Source of the DNA: Scheffersomyces stipitis CBS 6054
Taxonomy: Eukaryota > Ascomycota > Pichiomycetes > Serinales > Debaryomycetaceae
Assembly: GCF_000209165.1 (NCBI RefSeq)
Contig: NC_009068.1
Coordinates: forward strand, 1,798,001 to 1,862,000
DNA: 64,000 bases
Reading direction: 5' to 3'
The notes below the pieces were generated by a model that was not told the origin of the DNA, made no database searches, and saw only the letters and a list, made by a program, of their open reading frames with translations. Shown piece after piece: positions 1 through 9,349 of the stretch. A program made the position numbers and the translations under genes. Positions within the stretch are counted from its first letter, which is position 1; every line of letters starts with the position of its first letter.

Positions 1-1527
1 TTCGTTAGTTATTCTGTTCGTTTCTGTTTCGTTACTCGACTTAACGATCTTGTACTCCCTCTCGTGCTTGAAAAGTTCATTCTTATAGAACCGCACCATC
101 ATATTTCCAGGGTGCAAATCAGCATGAACAAAATTGTCAAGAATTAACATTTTCAAGAACGCATCTAGGCCCTTGTCACTGATTTCTTTCGATAGGTTCT
201 TGCCGAAGTTGTCCAGCAACGAGAGCATTTTGCTCATCGGAATCGCATGAATGAACTCTTCCACCAAAACATCCCTGGTAGTGAATCCCAAGTACGGTTT
301 GGGGAAGTGTATATCCAAACGGTGACGGAAGTTATGTCTGAACTTGGCCAAGTTCAACCCTTCTATACGCAAATCCAATTGCAAACGCATCAACATCGAG
401 AACTGCTCTACTTCATCCGGAAGAGAGAGCCACTCCATCGTCGGAATGACGTTGATGACGGTCGCAAAGAATTTCATAATCTTCAAGTCTCGATTGATCT
501 TGGTTTCTACATTTGGGTGCAACACCTTGATGGCAACATACTGGTTAGAAGTCAATGGATCGTTGTGTTCTGTGACTAGGATCCTATCCAAAAATGGCTC
601 ATCCTGCAAAAGATCTTCTTCTTGCTGGAGGTGGCTTTCCCAGTCGGTGGTCTTTCTGACTTTGGACAAAGCTTTGTCAGACAACTTTCCAATATATACC
701 TGGGCGATTGCACCAACTCCCAACGGTTTTTCAAAGAACGCATCGAAGATCTCTTCAAACGGCAAATTGTCAAAACTGCCACTGATGATCCTCTTTGTCA
801 GCTCCAAGGAATGCGGTGTTCCATCGGAGTGCAACTGCCCAAGCTCATCGCACATCTCCTTCGGAAATATGTCTGTACGGGAAGCAGCCCACTGGCCCAA
901 CTTCACAAAGGAAGCACCAGCCACTTCCGCAGACCATCTCAAATACGCAAACCAGATCTGCGCACCCGAGCGAACCGTTTTACCGGTCCGGAGATCTCGT
1001 CTTCCAAACCAACAGAGAGGAGAAGCAACAAGCACAGGAAGAAATATCAACGACAATTCAACAAAGCGAGCTACCGACACAAGCGGATCGATGACATAAT
1101 CCTCTATAGTATATTTAACATAATAAATTATTCTAACAGCGACATTGTCATGGTTCAATCGTTGTGACCTGTGCTGTTCCAATCGATCATGTTCTTCTTT
1201 CTGCGAGGACTGGTAGAGTCCCAACTCGTAGGTTTCAGCTCCAGGATTCGGTAACAACTCATGGACTGAGGTTTCAATTGCCTGGACATCGTTGCTGATC
1301 CCTCTGTAGTAGAAATTGGCTGTCAAACATGAACCAACTCCTACTAACAATACTTTCACGATCAGCTTGCCACCTGAAAAATTGCTGGTTTTCACCGAAT
1401 GGGACACCAAGGACCTCAAAGGCATGATCCTTATAGTAGAAATAGTAGAAACACCACTACTTCGTAGTATTCCTCTTCCAAAAGGTAGTCTGGAAGCTCG
1501 GAACATGCTGAAAGTTGCGGTTCCCAT
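1..1527 (-). CDS. CQD1: Mitochondrial ABC1/UbiB-family atypical kinase, ADCK2/Cqd1-like (partial, C-terminus beyond left edge)
   Basis: Read by hand on the minus strand as an uninterrupted frame of 509 codons from ATG at 1527 to the window edge, so the N-terminus is complete and the C-terminus is cut off. The UbiB hallmarks are visible: the KxGQ motif (KLGQ, residues 209-212), a GVGAIAQVY nucleotide-loop segment, the VAIK lysine (K334) and the catalytic HADLHPGN motif (D470). The N-terminus is rich in Arg and Ser and poor in acidic residues, like a mitochondrial presequence, and is followed by a hydrophobic segment near residues 57-75 and a second near 155-172. In yeast the ADCK2-type member is the inner-membrane protein Cqd1 (YPL109C), which affects coenzyme Q distribution; the Coq8 and Mcp2 branches look less like this sequence. 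The family is certain; the subgroup call rests on remembered similarity. Confidence 0.85.
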   Translation of the reverse strand, partial: MGTATFSMFRASRLPFGRGILRSSGVSTISTIRIMPLRSLVSHSVKTSNFSGGKLIVKVLLVGVGSCLTANFYYRGISNDVQAIETSVHELLPNPGAETYELGLYQSSQKEEHDRLEQHRSQRLNHDNVAVRIIYYVKYTIEDYVIDPLVSVARFVELSLIFLPVLVASPLCWFGRRDLRTGKTVRSGAQIWFAYLRWSAEVAGASFVKLGQWAASRTDIFPKEMCDELGQLHSDGTPHSLELTKRIISGSFDNLPFEEIFDAFFEKPLGVGAIAQVYIGKLSDKALSKVRKTTDWESHLQQEEDLLQDEPFLDRILVTEHNDPLTSNQYVAIKVLHPNVETKINRDLKIMKFFATVINVIPTMEWLSLPDEVEQFSMLMRLQLDLRIEGLNLAKFRHNFRHRLDIHFPKPYLGFTTRDVLVEEFIHAIPMSKMLSLLDNFGKNLSKEISDKGLDAFLKMLILDNFVHADLHPGNMMVRFYKNELFKHEREYKIVKSSNETETNRITNE

Positions 1528-1892
1528 GCTACGTTTCTAGATTCGATTCTAGGTTCTGTTGTTAGATCTAGATGAGTCTAGAATGTCGGAAAGGGCCCCT
1601 TAAATGAACGAGTGCAAAAGCAGAATGAAGTGAACGAACCTGAATGTTTTCACCTGTAAGTTGAAACTAACAATTGTTGTGTGAAGAAAAGGATTGATAC
1701 TAAATGTACAACCAACAGGTTTGACTGTGAAATATTGCTCTTCGAAAATCCGACCCATAAACTGAGCGCGCAAAGCGGCCGGATTGTCCGGATTATAAGA
1801 ACTTAGTTAACAATATACACGTGACTCATATAGTCCAATTGCCTACTACTTTGCTAATATCCCGTTTATTCTCATGAATTCCTGTGAATTCT
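1528..1892. other. Intergenic: promoter of CQD1 / 3' region of LPL1
   Basis: Holds a CACGTG E-box directly overlapping a Gcn4-type TGACTCA (1818-1828), about 290 bp upstream of the CQD1 ATG, and a CGGCCG...CCGG-rich patch near 1778-1795. No gene is seen. Any factor assignment is inference. Confidence 0.4.
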
Positions 1893-3578
1893 CTATATAT
1901 CATCTGTAGGTTTACTGGACAGTCTAACCATCGTACTTTTGAGATGCTCCCGTAATAGTGAGCACCAGATAACGATATTAGACACTCCTTTTGCGTTGGA
2001 AGTAGGGCCCTTACGACTGACTATACCATCATGAGCATTCCAGCAGTCCAAATATACTGGCACCTTGATCCAATCGAGCCGATTTAACGAGTCAATGATA
2101 AACTTCTTATCAGGACCCATTTCTAACTTTGTCTTGCTGTTGAAAAGCGGAAATTTCTCTACATCCTTAACCTTCAAGGTAGCTAGATGTAACCTGGCAG
2201 CTTCGTCGTTCAATTCTAGACTCACAGATACCAACCTCTTCTTGTTCTTGTCTGAAACAAGCTCATCTTCGTCTTCTGCTACGTAAACATCAACGATATC
2301 TCCACTAACAGGAGAACCATTGGCCGAGTTCTCGGTGATAGTGTTGTTAGAGTTCTCACTATCGCCTTCTTCGTCTTCCTTGATATCCCCATTTTTTCCT
2401 ACAAACCTTTCTTCCGCATACATGATGTTTTCCATGGCATTGCCGGTGATCAGCGAGGTATCTCCCTTAAAAGACTCCTGGTGAATCAACTGTGCTCGTC
2501 TCTTACGTTGCTCCGTACCAATCTGAACATCTATAGGATCTACAGGCGAGTTACCGTACACGGTGTCTTTGAGCGTGTTCCAATGCTTTTCAACTTCCGG
2601 TAACGACAAGAACCGGACCTTGATCAGACTGTAGACAGAAACGTACAAACTGGTGATCAACACTAAGGGGATCCAGAAGGGCAAGAAGAACGCTGCCAAC
2701 GCTGCGACAGCGAGAATCTTGGCAACCTTATTCTTCTGGAGAAAAGTCATAGCCTCCTGCTTATTTCCCTCAAAAGTCTTGATATCTTGAGGTGAAAGCT
2801 GATGCGTTCTTGTCAAATCGACGAATTTCGGTCTGACATGAACGTCTCCCACCAGCAAATGGGGCAAGTTCTTCAAGTATTTGATTTTGACAACCTTCCA
2901 GTCGTCAAAGGGCGAGTACTCGGTGATGTAAGAAGTGAAAAAGGCTACGGTACGATCATTTTTTACGTTGGCTAGGAGAATATGCTTCTCGAATTTTGCC
3001 AATCCGAGATAGAACTTTTTGTTTGGATCAGCCATTTCACGGAGAGCTTTATCGGTATCGGCTACAAACATTTGGCGACCCGAAGGTCCAAAAAGGTATG
3101 GACCCACAGCGTTGGCTGTGTTGTCAAAGATGTTGTTAGCAAAGAACTCTATACCAACATGAGGAGTAGCGTAAGTCGAAAAGAAGATAGGCTTGACAGT
3201 TGCAAAGAAGTCCATTTCCTCCAAAAGTCCAATCAAGTACCGCGAAATAAGTCCGCCAAGCGAATAGCCTACAAATGAAATCTTAGTGACATTGTAGTTG
3301 TTCTTCTGCTTGAGAGTCTCAATCTCGTAGAAAATCTCGGAGATCACCAGTCGGGCATTTCTTTCAAGCCCATCATATGTTTTCCAGAACCGAAAACTCG
3401 ACGGCTTCAAAGTGACGACTTTCTCCGCCGAAACCAGCGGCAACATGTCTTTAACCAACCTTTCGATGGTCAACATGTGATTTGGACTGCCCCATAATCC
3501 GTGAACTAGCACAAAAAGATGTGCACTCTGCTCCTCCTTGGGCGGAGTTACACGAAGTGTAGAAGACGACAGCAGCAT
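1893..3578 (-). CDS. LPL1: Lipid-droplet phospholipase/serine hydrolase of the DUF676 (LPL1/ROG1) family
   Basis: 561 residues from ATG at 3578. An N-terminal alpha/beta-hydrolase opens with LFVLVHGLWG (residues 21-30). The nucleophile elbow is GYSLGG with Ser106, and a C-terminal NAHDG (H516) is a good candidate for the catalytic histidine. The ATPHVG and ANVKNDRTVAF segments are typical of the Lpl1/Rog1/YDL109C family. A long hydrophobic stretch near residues 289-320 should anchor or insert the enzyme in a membrane or droplet surface. An acidic, Ser/Asn-rich linker (about 400-440) is species-specific. Yeast Lpl1 (450 aa) is a lipid-droplet phospholipase with broad substrates; this protein is about 110 residues longer, mainly in the linker. 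ROG1 is the main alternative, but overall layout and the C-terminal hydrophobic part favour LPL1. Confidence 0.8.
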   Translation of the reverse strand: MLLSSSTLRVTPPKEEQSAHLFVLVHGLWGSPNHMLTIERLVKDMLPLVSAEKVVTLKPSSFRFWKTYDGLERNARLVISEIFYEIETLKQKNNYNVTKISFVGYSLGGLISRYLIGLLEEMDFFATVKPIFFSTYATPHVGIEFFANNIFDNTANAVGPYLFGPSGRQMFVADTDKALREMADPNKKFYLGLAKFEKHILLANVKNDRTVAFFTSYITEYSPFDDWKVVKIKYLKNLPHLLVGDVHVRPKFVDLTRTHQLSPQDIKTFEGNKQEAMTFLQKNKVAKILAVAALAAFFLPFWIPLVLITSLYVSVYSLIKVRFLSLPEVEKHWNTLKDTVYGNSPVDPIDVQIGTEQRKRRAQLIHQESFKGDTSLITGNAMENIMYAEERFVGKNGDIKEDEEGDSENSNNTITENSANGSPVSGDIVDVYVAEDEDELVSDKNKKRLVSVSLELNDEAARLHLATLKVKDVEKFPLFNSKTKLEMGPDKKFIIDSLNRLDWIKVPVYLDCWNAHDGIVSRKGPTSNAKGVSNIVIWCSLLREHLKSTMVRLSSKPTDDI

Positions 3579-4131
3579 CTAAAGGACAGAAGCAACCGCA
3601 AGGATAGCAACCCGAAAAGAAGAGAAGAAGGAAAAGAGAAGAAAAAAAGTGAAACTGAAGAATAAAGCAAAAATTTGTGGAGATAACGGAGAGCATTTTC
3701 ATATGTATGCATGGAGTCGGAAACTGGACAAGCAGCATGAAACGGTATAAGTCATGTGATCCCATGAAAAAGCGGGTGCGAAATTTAGCTGGAGAGCCCA
3801 GATTCTGTGAGTACTGGAGAAGGCATGTCTCTGTTCAAGAGATTGGTCATTGTAAGAATTCGATATCATTGTCGTATAGACCCTTGAGATCTCATCTCTA
3901 TTCTGGAACTTTTTTGAAAAATGTCTTCATAAATTCTTTCTACTGAGAGCTGCTGGGACTCTTGTTCACCTTATATCTATCCGGGTAACCCACTGAAAAA
4001 TCAAGGTCAAATAGAAGAAATTATCATTTTCTGAATACTTCATACTCTTTATCTCCAGATTTCTTGACATATATACCGCCTATTGAGCTGGTTCAAACTC
4101 TCCCGAATACTCCAAAACTACAAATATTACC
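3579..4131. other. Divergent promoter region LPL1 / TIM13
   Basis: 553 bp between divergent genes. Purine-rich on the plus strand near 3600-3665 (pyrimidine-rich leader for LPL1). No further gene is supported; the short frames across it have no coding character. Confidence 0.4.
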
Positions 4132-4422
4132 ATGGCACTTTTTGGTTCTTCTTCTAGCGCTGCTCCTGCTCCAGCCTCCAAATCTCTCAAGCAAGAGATA
4201 CAAGACCAGATTTCCCAGGAATTGGCTGTAGCCAATGCCACCGAGTTAGTCAGCAAGATCACAGAGAACTGCTTTGAAAAATGTATCAGTCAACCAGGAA
4301 CTTCTTTGAATGGTCAGGAAGATTTCTGTGTCAATCAATGTTTGGAGAAGTATATGAGATCGTGGAACGTGATCTCCAGAGCTTACATCACCAGAATTCA
4401 ACAGTCGTCCAGCGAGAAGTAA
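4132..4422 (+). CDS. TIM13: Small Tim chaperone of the mitochondrial intermembrane space, Tim13
   Basis: 96 residues. The twin CX3C signature is present: C47/C51 and C66/C70, separated by 14 residues, which form two disulfides via the Mia40 pathway. Length and the [13 protein letters not shown] helix match Tim13, the partner of Tim8 in a hexamer that escorts hydrophobic precursors to TIM22/TIM23. The Ser/Ala/Pro-rich first 15 residues are typically variable. ATG lies in a good context (accATGG). Confidence 0.93.
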   Translation: MALFGSSSSAAPAPASKSLKQEIQDQISQELAVANATELVSKITENCFEKCISQPGTSLNGQEDFCVNQCLEKYMRSWNVISRAYITRIQQSSSEK

Positions 4423-5497
4423 ATTGGATATACTTCAAGCGTTGAAATTGAAAAGCAAGAGCTCACAAGAGAATTATTTCGATTATCGGAAAGCTCGTCA
4501 GTTTCTTGAGTCACTGAAGCTATGTTGATGAAGCTATCAAGTAAAGTCATAGTCATTTTGTAAATAGTAGAGTTCTCCTAGGAGATATTATAGAGTACTG
4601 TAATGCAGGTCAAGGTAGAATGTACTAGAATTGTAAGATTATAGAAAGTATCGAGTGGATTAAATGAAAAACGAGAATAGAGAATCAGAATATAGCCAGG
4701 CTTGGAGATTCCATGTTCGAATCTACTTGGTTTTATTTTCTCTTCTTTGCAATCGCTGTCAAAAAAGTGAAACATGAAGACATTTCAATGGAAGAACAAG
4801 ATAAGGAACAAATATCCACCAGAATGGCACTGTTTCTAGATTTCACCAATCCAGCAGTATATGGGTGCAAAAAACAGAGACCCGCACAGTTTTGCCAGAA
4901 ATATACGAAAAAAAAACCAGTTTACAATTTCAAAAAGAAACCGAACTTAACGAGACCACTTATGAAAACAATCTAGACAATTAACTTCTAAATCTACAGC
5001 AGGCAATTCATTTACAACTTCTTTTATTACCTTCATTACAAAGATAGCCTTGTTATACCATTATATGTGCAGTACAAAGTCGTGCACATACCACGACAAT
5101 AGTGGCGATTTCAAGAAGTTCAGAAACTACTAGGCTAAAGCGACGCTTCTTTCAGAGTTCAACAGGAAAGACATCAGAAGAAAGTCAATTGAAGCTAAAA
5201 TAGTGCTGAACTGTAGAAAGCAAGTTGAAGAATCTAGACCAATACCGAGAATTTGAAATTTCACAAGAATTGAGATTAGAATATAACATTCAATTTGATA
5301 AAGCAAGAATTGTGTAACGGAGAAGATAGAAAGATAACCATTTTGATTTCACTATAAACACCAATTTTACAGTTATTTCAGTCAATTTCGTTATTTAATC
5401 ATTTCCTTATAGTTTCAATTTATCGTTACCATCATTTTTTGATTTTCATATTTTACATTGAATTCAAAGTAATCTTATCCATTATATCCATAACAAT
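4423..5497. other. Intergenic TIM13-PRE7, no gene seen
   Basis: 1075 bp. A 62-110-codon class of frames crosses it (for example from ATG 4713) but with Lys/Phe-rich random composition, so I do not call a gene. The last 150 bp before PRE7 are T/A-rich. I looked for the proteasome element GGTGGCAAA and for GAAGGCAAAA and saw neither. Confidence 0.4.
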
Positions 5498-6226
5498 ATG
5501 AACGCTACTGTTGCTTCAGAATACTCATCGGAAATCCACTCCGTGCCCATTGAACATAGATTCAATCCATACTCCGATAATGGTGGTACCGTTTTGGGTA
5601 TCGCCGGAGAAGACTTTGCTGTTTTGGCTGGAGACACCAGACAAGTAGAAGGGTATTCGATCCAGTCACGTTACCAGCCCAAGGTGTTCAATGTTGGGGA
5701 CGACATTGTGATGACGGCCAACGGTTTTGCTGCCGATGGTGCTGCGTTAATTGACAGATTCAAGAACCAATTGCAATGGTATAAATTTGACCACGGCGGA
5801 AAGAAGTTGAATATCAAATCTGCTGCCAGATACATCCAGCATCTTCTTTACGGAAAGAGATTCTTTCCGTATTACGTTAGCACTTTGATAGCGGGACTCG
5901 ACGAAGAAGGTAAGGGTGCTGTTTATTCGTACGACCCCGTAGGTTCTTATGAAAGAGAACAGTGTAGAGCTGGAGGAGCTGCTGCTTCGTTGATCATGCC
6001 CTTTTTAGATAATCAGGTTAACTTCAAGAACCAGTATGAACCTGGAAGTGATGGCAAGAAAAAGAGAGAATTGAGATACTTGACGTTGGACGAAGTGTTG
6101 GAGTTGGTGCGCGATGCCTTTTCTTCAGCCACAGAAAGACATATCCAAGTAGGTGATGGATTAGAGATCTTGATTGTCACTAAGGAAGGTGTGAGAACAG
6201 AGTACTTTGACTTGAAGAGAGATTAA
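5498..6226 (+). CDS. PRE7: 20S proteasome subunit beta 6
   Basis: 242 residues, the usual length. The segments NGGTVLGIAGEDFAVLAGDT, LLYGKRFFPYYV, DPVGSYEREQCRAGGAAASL and HIQVGDGLEILIVT are highly conserved in beta-6. Beta-6 is one of the non-proteolytic beta subunits: the short N-terminal extension precedes the beta fold, and no active-site threonine arrangement is expected. It assembles in the beta ring of the 20S core in nucleus and cytoplasm. I saw no CTG codon in it, in line with a highly expressed gene. Convergent with ERD2. Confidence 0.96.
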   Translation: MNATVASEYSSEIHSVPIEHRFNPYSDNGGTVLGIAGEDFAVLAGDTRQVEGYSIQSRYQPKVFNVGDDIVMTANGFAADGAALIDRFKNQLQWYKFDHGGKKLNIKSAARYIQHLLYGKRFFPYYVSTLIAGLDEEGKGAVYSYDPVGSYEREQCRAGGAAASLIMPFLDNQVNFKNQYEPGSDGKKKRELRYLTLDEVLELVRDAFSSATERHIQVGDGLEILIVTKEGVRTEYFDLKRD

Positions 6227-6601
6227 GCTACATGTAGATTCTATATATATAACGTTTATAGAATATCTATACAACGAATAGTGTACACATGGATTGTAAG
6301 TAAGATTGGAGATGATCTTCAAGATGAAAATGTAGAAAGTTTGAATGGAAGTAGTGAATGGTAATGAAATGCAAAATTGAATATTAAGTCTTCTTATACA
6401 TAGTCAGAATAGTCATGATTGTCTGTAATGAATACGAAATATCTCGTTTTGTCTCTCATAGACAGAATAGTCAGAATGTGCTTCATGGTAGAATATCCTT
6501 CAAGACATAATAGTCGGGAACTCTATGAAATTTTGAAAAAATTACAAATTTCTACTATTGTATAGTCAGATTGTCTCATTTTCATTATGATCTTTTCCAC
6601 A
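6227..6601. other. Convergent 3' region PRE7 / ERD2 with recurring AATAGTC motif
   Basis: 375 bp between two 3' ends. The short word ATAGTCAGA or AATAGTC recurs about five times between 6399 and 6570, in a region that will be 3' UTR for one or both genes. No gene. Confidence 0.4.
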
Positions 6602-7240
6602 TCAAACAGGCAACTCGAACTTCTTGCCCTTCAACACCTTGGTGTAGTAGATATAGAAGAAGTCTGAGTAGACGGCCGTCTGGACCAAACCAGCAATAAC
6701 TGAAATGTAATCAAAATGGCCCTCTACAAAGTAACGGTACACCCAGTTGGGGATGTACAACACACGGTAGATACCCAAGGCAAAGATGTAATGAACGGTA
6801 ATGTTTTCTGCTTCGCCTGTTCTTTGCAAGATGAACAACTGCGGAAGAATGGCTACGGACTCGAGCCAGATGGAAAAGGACCATACCACTTCCAAGATGG
6901 TGTACTTGTGAGTCAAGATCAAAGAAGTCACAAAGGCTCCTCCGGTAAGGTAGCGCACCTGGAAGGTGTCGAGGTGTTCTTGGGCTGTTCTCTGGTATTT
7001 GTGGGTCAAGACGTAGACGGTGTATATAGAAGAGCCGATGAAAAACACCTTGAGAAGTGAGTTGTACAAGGAGTAGAACTTGAAGAACAAGTTGAGGTAC
7101 CGAGTCAAGTAGACCACTACGTAGAGAGCCTGGGTCTTGAGGGAGAGGCCTCGGATAGACTGATTCCTTTCGATGGCATACAACAAGATGAAGATGGAGG
7201 CCAAGTGCGAGAGATCGCCAAAGAAGGAGAAGATATTCAT
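6602..7240 (-). CDS. ERD2: HDEL receptor (ER protein retention receptor, KDEL-receptor family)
   Basis: 212 residues, about seven hydrophobic segments and almost no loops, as in Erd2 (219 aa). Family signatures: FGDLSHLASI at the N-terminus, RNQSIRGLSLKTQALY in the first loop, LTRYLNLF, then VWSFSIWLESVAILPQL and NWVYRYFVEGHFDYISVIAGLVQ. It retrieves soluble ER proteins from the Golgi by binding their C-terminal HDEL-type tetrapeptide. A PDI-like ER protein lies next door on the same strand but ends in EVEL rather than HDEL. Confidence 0.95.
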   Translation of the reverse strand: MNIFSFFGDLSHLASIFILLYAIERNQSIRGLSLKTQALYVVVYLTRYLNLFFKFYSLYNSLLKVFFIGSSIYTVYVLTHKYQRTAQEHLDTFQVRYLTGGAFVTSLILTHKYTILEVVWSFSIWLESVAILPQLFILQRTGEAENITVHYIFALGIYRVLYIPNWVYRYFVEGHFDYISVIAGLVQTAVYSDFFYIYYTKVLKGKKFELPV

Positions 7241-7819
7241 GATTGGGATTAATCCGGAGTGGAGTGGAAGTCAAGTAATGAAAAGAGTATAAAGTGAAAA
7301 ATTCAGAAGTTGACATGTATCGAATTGTAAATAGTGCGGATGTGCCACGTAGTGCATGTAGGTAAAGTGTGGGTGTTCAGAAAGTAGAACGGTTAAGGAT
7401 GGGGCGTACTGTCAAGTATGAGAAGGTGACGAGGCGTAGGGCTAAGTGGGCAATGTTGGATATGGGCAAAAAGTGTAAGAATTGGGTGCTTGAGCAAGTG
7501 TGTATTAGTGTCTGAATTCTTGATGGAAAGTGTCTGGTAGTGTCTGAATGAGAGTTAAGTATGAGTGAGAATTGGTTAGTCTGGGGTTTGCTGAGAATGA
7601 GATTTGCTAAGAATGAGATTTGCTAAGAATGAGATTTGCGAAGTATGAGATTTGCTGAGAATCAGTGCCACGTAAGAGTGTCAACCAAGGAGATTCTTTA
7701 AGTACATTCGTAGAAGGTACAATTATAGAAGGAGAGGGAGTAAATCATGGAAAATGTCAAATATGCCCTGAAGTTCTTCTGCTATATACCAGGTATAGAT
7801 ATCTATATACATTGTAGCA
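7241..7819. other. Promoter of ERD2 / downstream of the PDI-like gene
   Basis: 579 bp, G-rich on the plus strand (many TGAGAAT/GTGTAAG words), containing the 16-bp tandem repeat listed separately. No gene. Confidence 0.35.
7587..7665. repeat. 16-bp tandem repeat, about 4.9 copies
   Basis: Unit TTTGCTAAGAATGAGA at 7603-7618 and 7619-7634 (identical), flanked by one-to-two-mismatch copies at 7587-7602 and 7635-7650 and a partial copy 7651-7665. Lies upstream of ERD2, about 350 bp from its ATG. Confidence 0.9.
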
Positions 7820-8836
7820 TTACAACTCTACCTCTCTCAAGAGCTGTCTATACTGCTCCTCTTCATCCTCTCCATTTCGATTATCCTGTCTCACGTTGAA
7901 TCCTGGCTTGTAGTGCAAGTTTCCGTCGTACTCCGTAGACTCTTCCCTGGACTCTACCATCTTCTCAACAGACTCAAACCATTTTCCATGTTCTTCAGAA
8001 TCTATATTGTCTATGAAGCTGTCCAAGGTTTTTTCACTCAATATCCCATGCATTACTTGGTTCTGGTCATAAACTCCATAAGCTTTGACTCTACCGTCTC
8101 CCTTGAAATAGACTATAGATGGGAAGTTGCTGATCTTTAGTCCAGCTATTACATCACTGGCTGCTTGGGATCCAGCATCTACAAGAGAGAATTGAATGTT
8201 ACGTTCATCGCTAGACATTCTATCGGCCAATTGCTGATAGAAATGAGCAGGATATTGGTAGTTGATCCAGTCGTCCATATATGGCATAGTGAAAACCACC
8301 AACGTATCCTTCTTCAGCTGTTTGACATGGTCATCAAAGCTAGCATTATCCAAGTATTTGACTTTGGAGACAAAGTTCTTATAGTTGGGCTTTGCGTCTG
8401 GCACTTTTTCCTTGACAAACTCAAGTAATGAGAGAATATCTCTTTTTCTTTTCGTGTATGTGAATATTTCCATAGTCTTGAAGTCCAAAAGCTTCAAGGT
8501 CGGATACAGTTGAACCTTGAAAAGCTGGTTCAATCTGGGGTTGACCTTCCCATTCGTCTTGATAACCTGAATAATACTGTTCTCGCCTTCCCCAGAGTCA
8601 CTAGCGTTATTGAATAGTACGCTCAAGTTCTCAAAGTCCGGATTGAACTTATCACAGTACTGACACGCATCTCTATAGAAGTAAATTAGAGAATATCTGG
8701 CTCGCTTTAGATTATCTTCAATGGCTGAATCGCCGAATTCACGAATATGCTGATTTAGGCCTTTTGATCCAGTGCTGGCGACTGCAAGCACCGCCCGGAT
8801 CAAGAGGATGACTCGAAACAACGCCCACACTTGCAT
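7820..8836 (-). CDS. ER thioredoxin/protein disulfide isomerase-like protein (active site CQYC)
   Basis: 338 residues from ATG at 8836; the open frame continues upstream only through non-ATG codons. The first 20 residues (MQVWALFRVI...) form a convincing signal peptide. A first thioredoxin-fold domain (about 30-150) carries the redox pair in YRDACQYCDKF (C58/C61) and the KLYPTL-like cis-Pro segment (VQLYPTLK). A second thioredoxin-like domain (about 160-285) has a cis-Pro-like NFPSIVYF but no CXXC. A single active domain fits the minor yeast PDI homologues (Mpd1/Mpd2/Eps1 group). CQYC is not one of the standard sites (CGHC, CQHC, CKPC). It ends REVEL with no HDEL. Divergent from a cell-wall protein gene. 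Confidence 0.7.
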   Translation of the reverse strand: MQVWALFRVILLIRAVLAVASTGSKGLNQHIREFGDSAIEDNLKRARYSLIYFYRDACQYCDKFNPDFENLSVLFNNASDSGEGENSIIQVIKTNGKVNPRLNQLFKVQLYPTLKLLDFKTMEIFTYTKRKRDILSLLEFVKEKVPDAKPNYKNFVSKVKYLDNASFDDHVKQLKKDTLVVFTMPYMDDWINYQYPAHFYQQLADRMSSDERNIQFSLVDAGSQAASDVIAGLKISNFPSIVYFKGDGRVKAYGVYDQNQVMHGILSEKTLDSFIDNIDSEEHGKWFESVEKMVESREESTEYDGNLHYKPGFNVRQDNRNGEDEEEQYRQLLREVEL

Positions 8837-9349
8837 TATAGTAATCTTCAATCTAGATACAAGAATTGGATGATTTTGCAAGTGAAAAATTCCTTATGTA
8901 TGGTGATGAAAAAGATAAAAATTCTTGTAGACAACCTGCAAAATGTAAAAACTGCAAAATTTCCGTTTTGGGCCGTGCAGCCAGTCGCAGAAAATATTTT
9001 TGGGCCGTATAGCCAGCAAGTTTTTTTTGCAGCCCGATTTAACAGGCTGGTGCGCACATCTAATTTGGACTAAATCAGCCTAACTGGGCTGGATCGAGAT
9101 TGCGGATAACTGACCCTAAGCTGGCAGTCTTGCGACAATCCAGTACTATTTGCCAGCAATGTGACGTACGGCGCCCTCGCTTAAACTGCGTAGTCCATTA
9201 TTGGATAGGCTGCAGCCATGCTACAATACGTTGCCGAGTAGTATAAAGATAGAAGGAAATGTCTGAAATTTATCATTCTTGTACTTTCATTTCTTGTTTT
9301 TCTCTTCAAATATACCTTATACAAATACACAATGCATATCCACAATACT
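8837..9349. promoter_or_regulatory. Divergent promoter region with twin 19-bp element
   Basis: 513 bp between the PDI-like gene (minus) and the GPI protein gene (plus). TTTTGGGCCGTGCAGCCAG at 8966-8984 is repeated as TTTTGGGCCGTATAGCCAG at 8998-9016 (17/19 identical), starts 32 bp apart, about three helical turns. A TATAAAG sits at 9242-9248, about 100 bp before the GPI-protein ATG. Confidence 0.6.

Noticed and set aside
5100..5497. Proteasome control element before PRE7
   Set aside because: Neither GGTGGCAAA nor GAAGGCAAAA is present; the nearest word, AGTGGCGAT, is too different.
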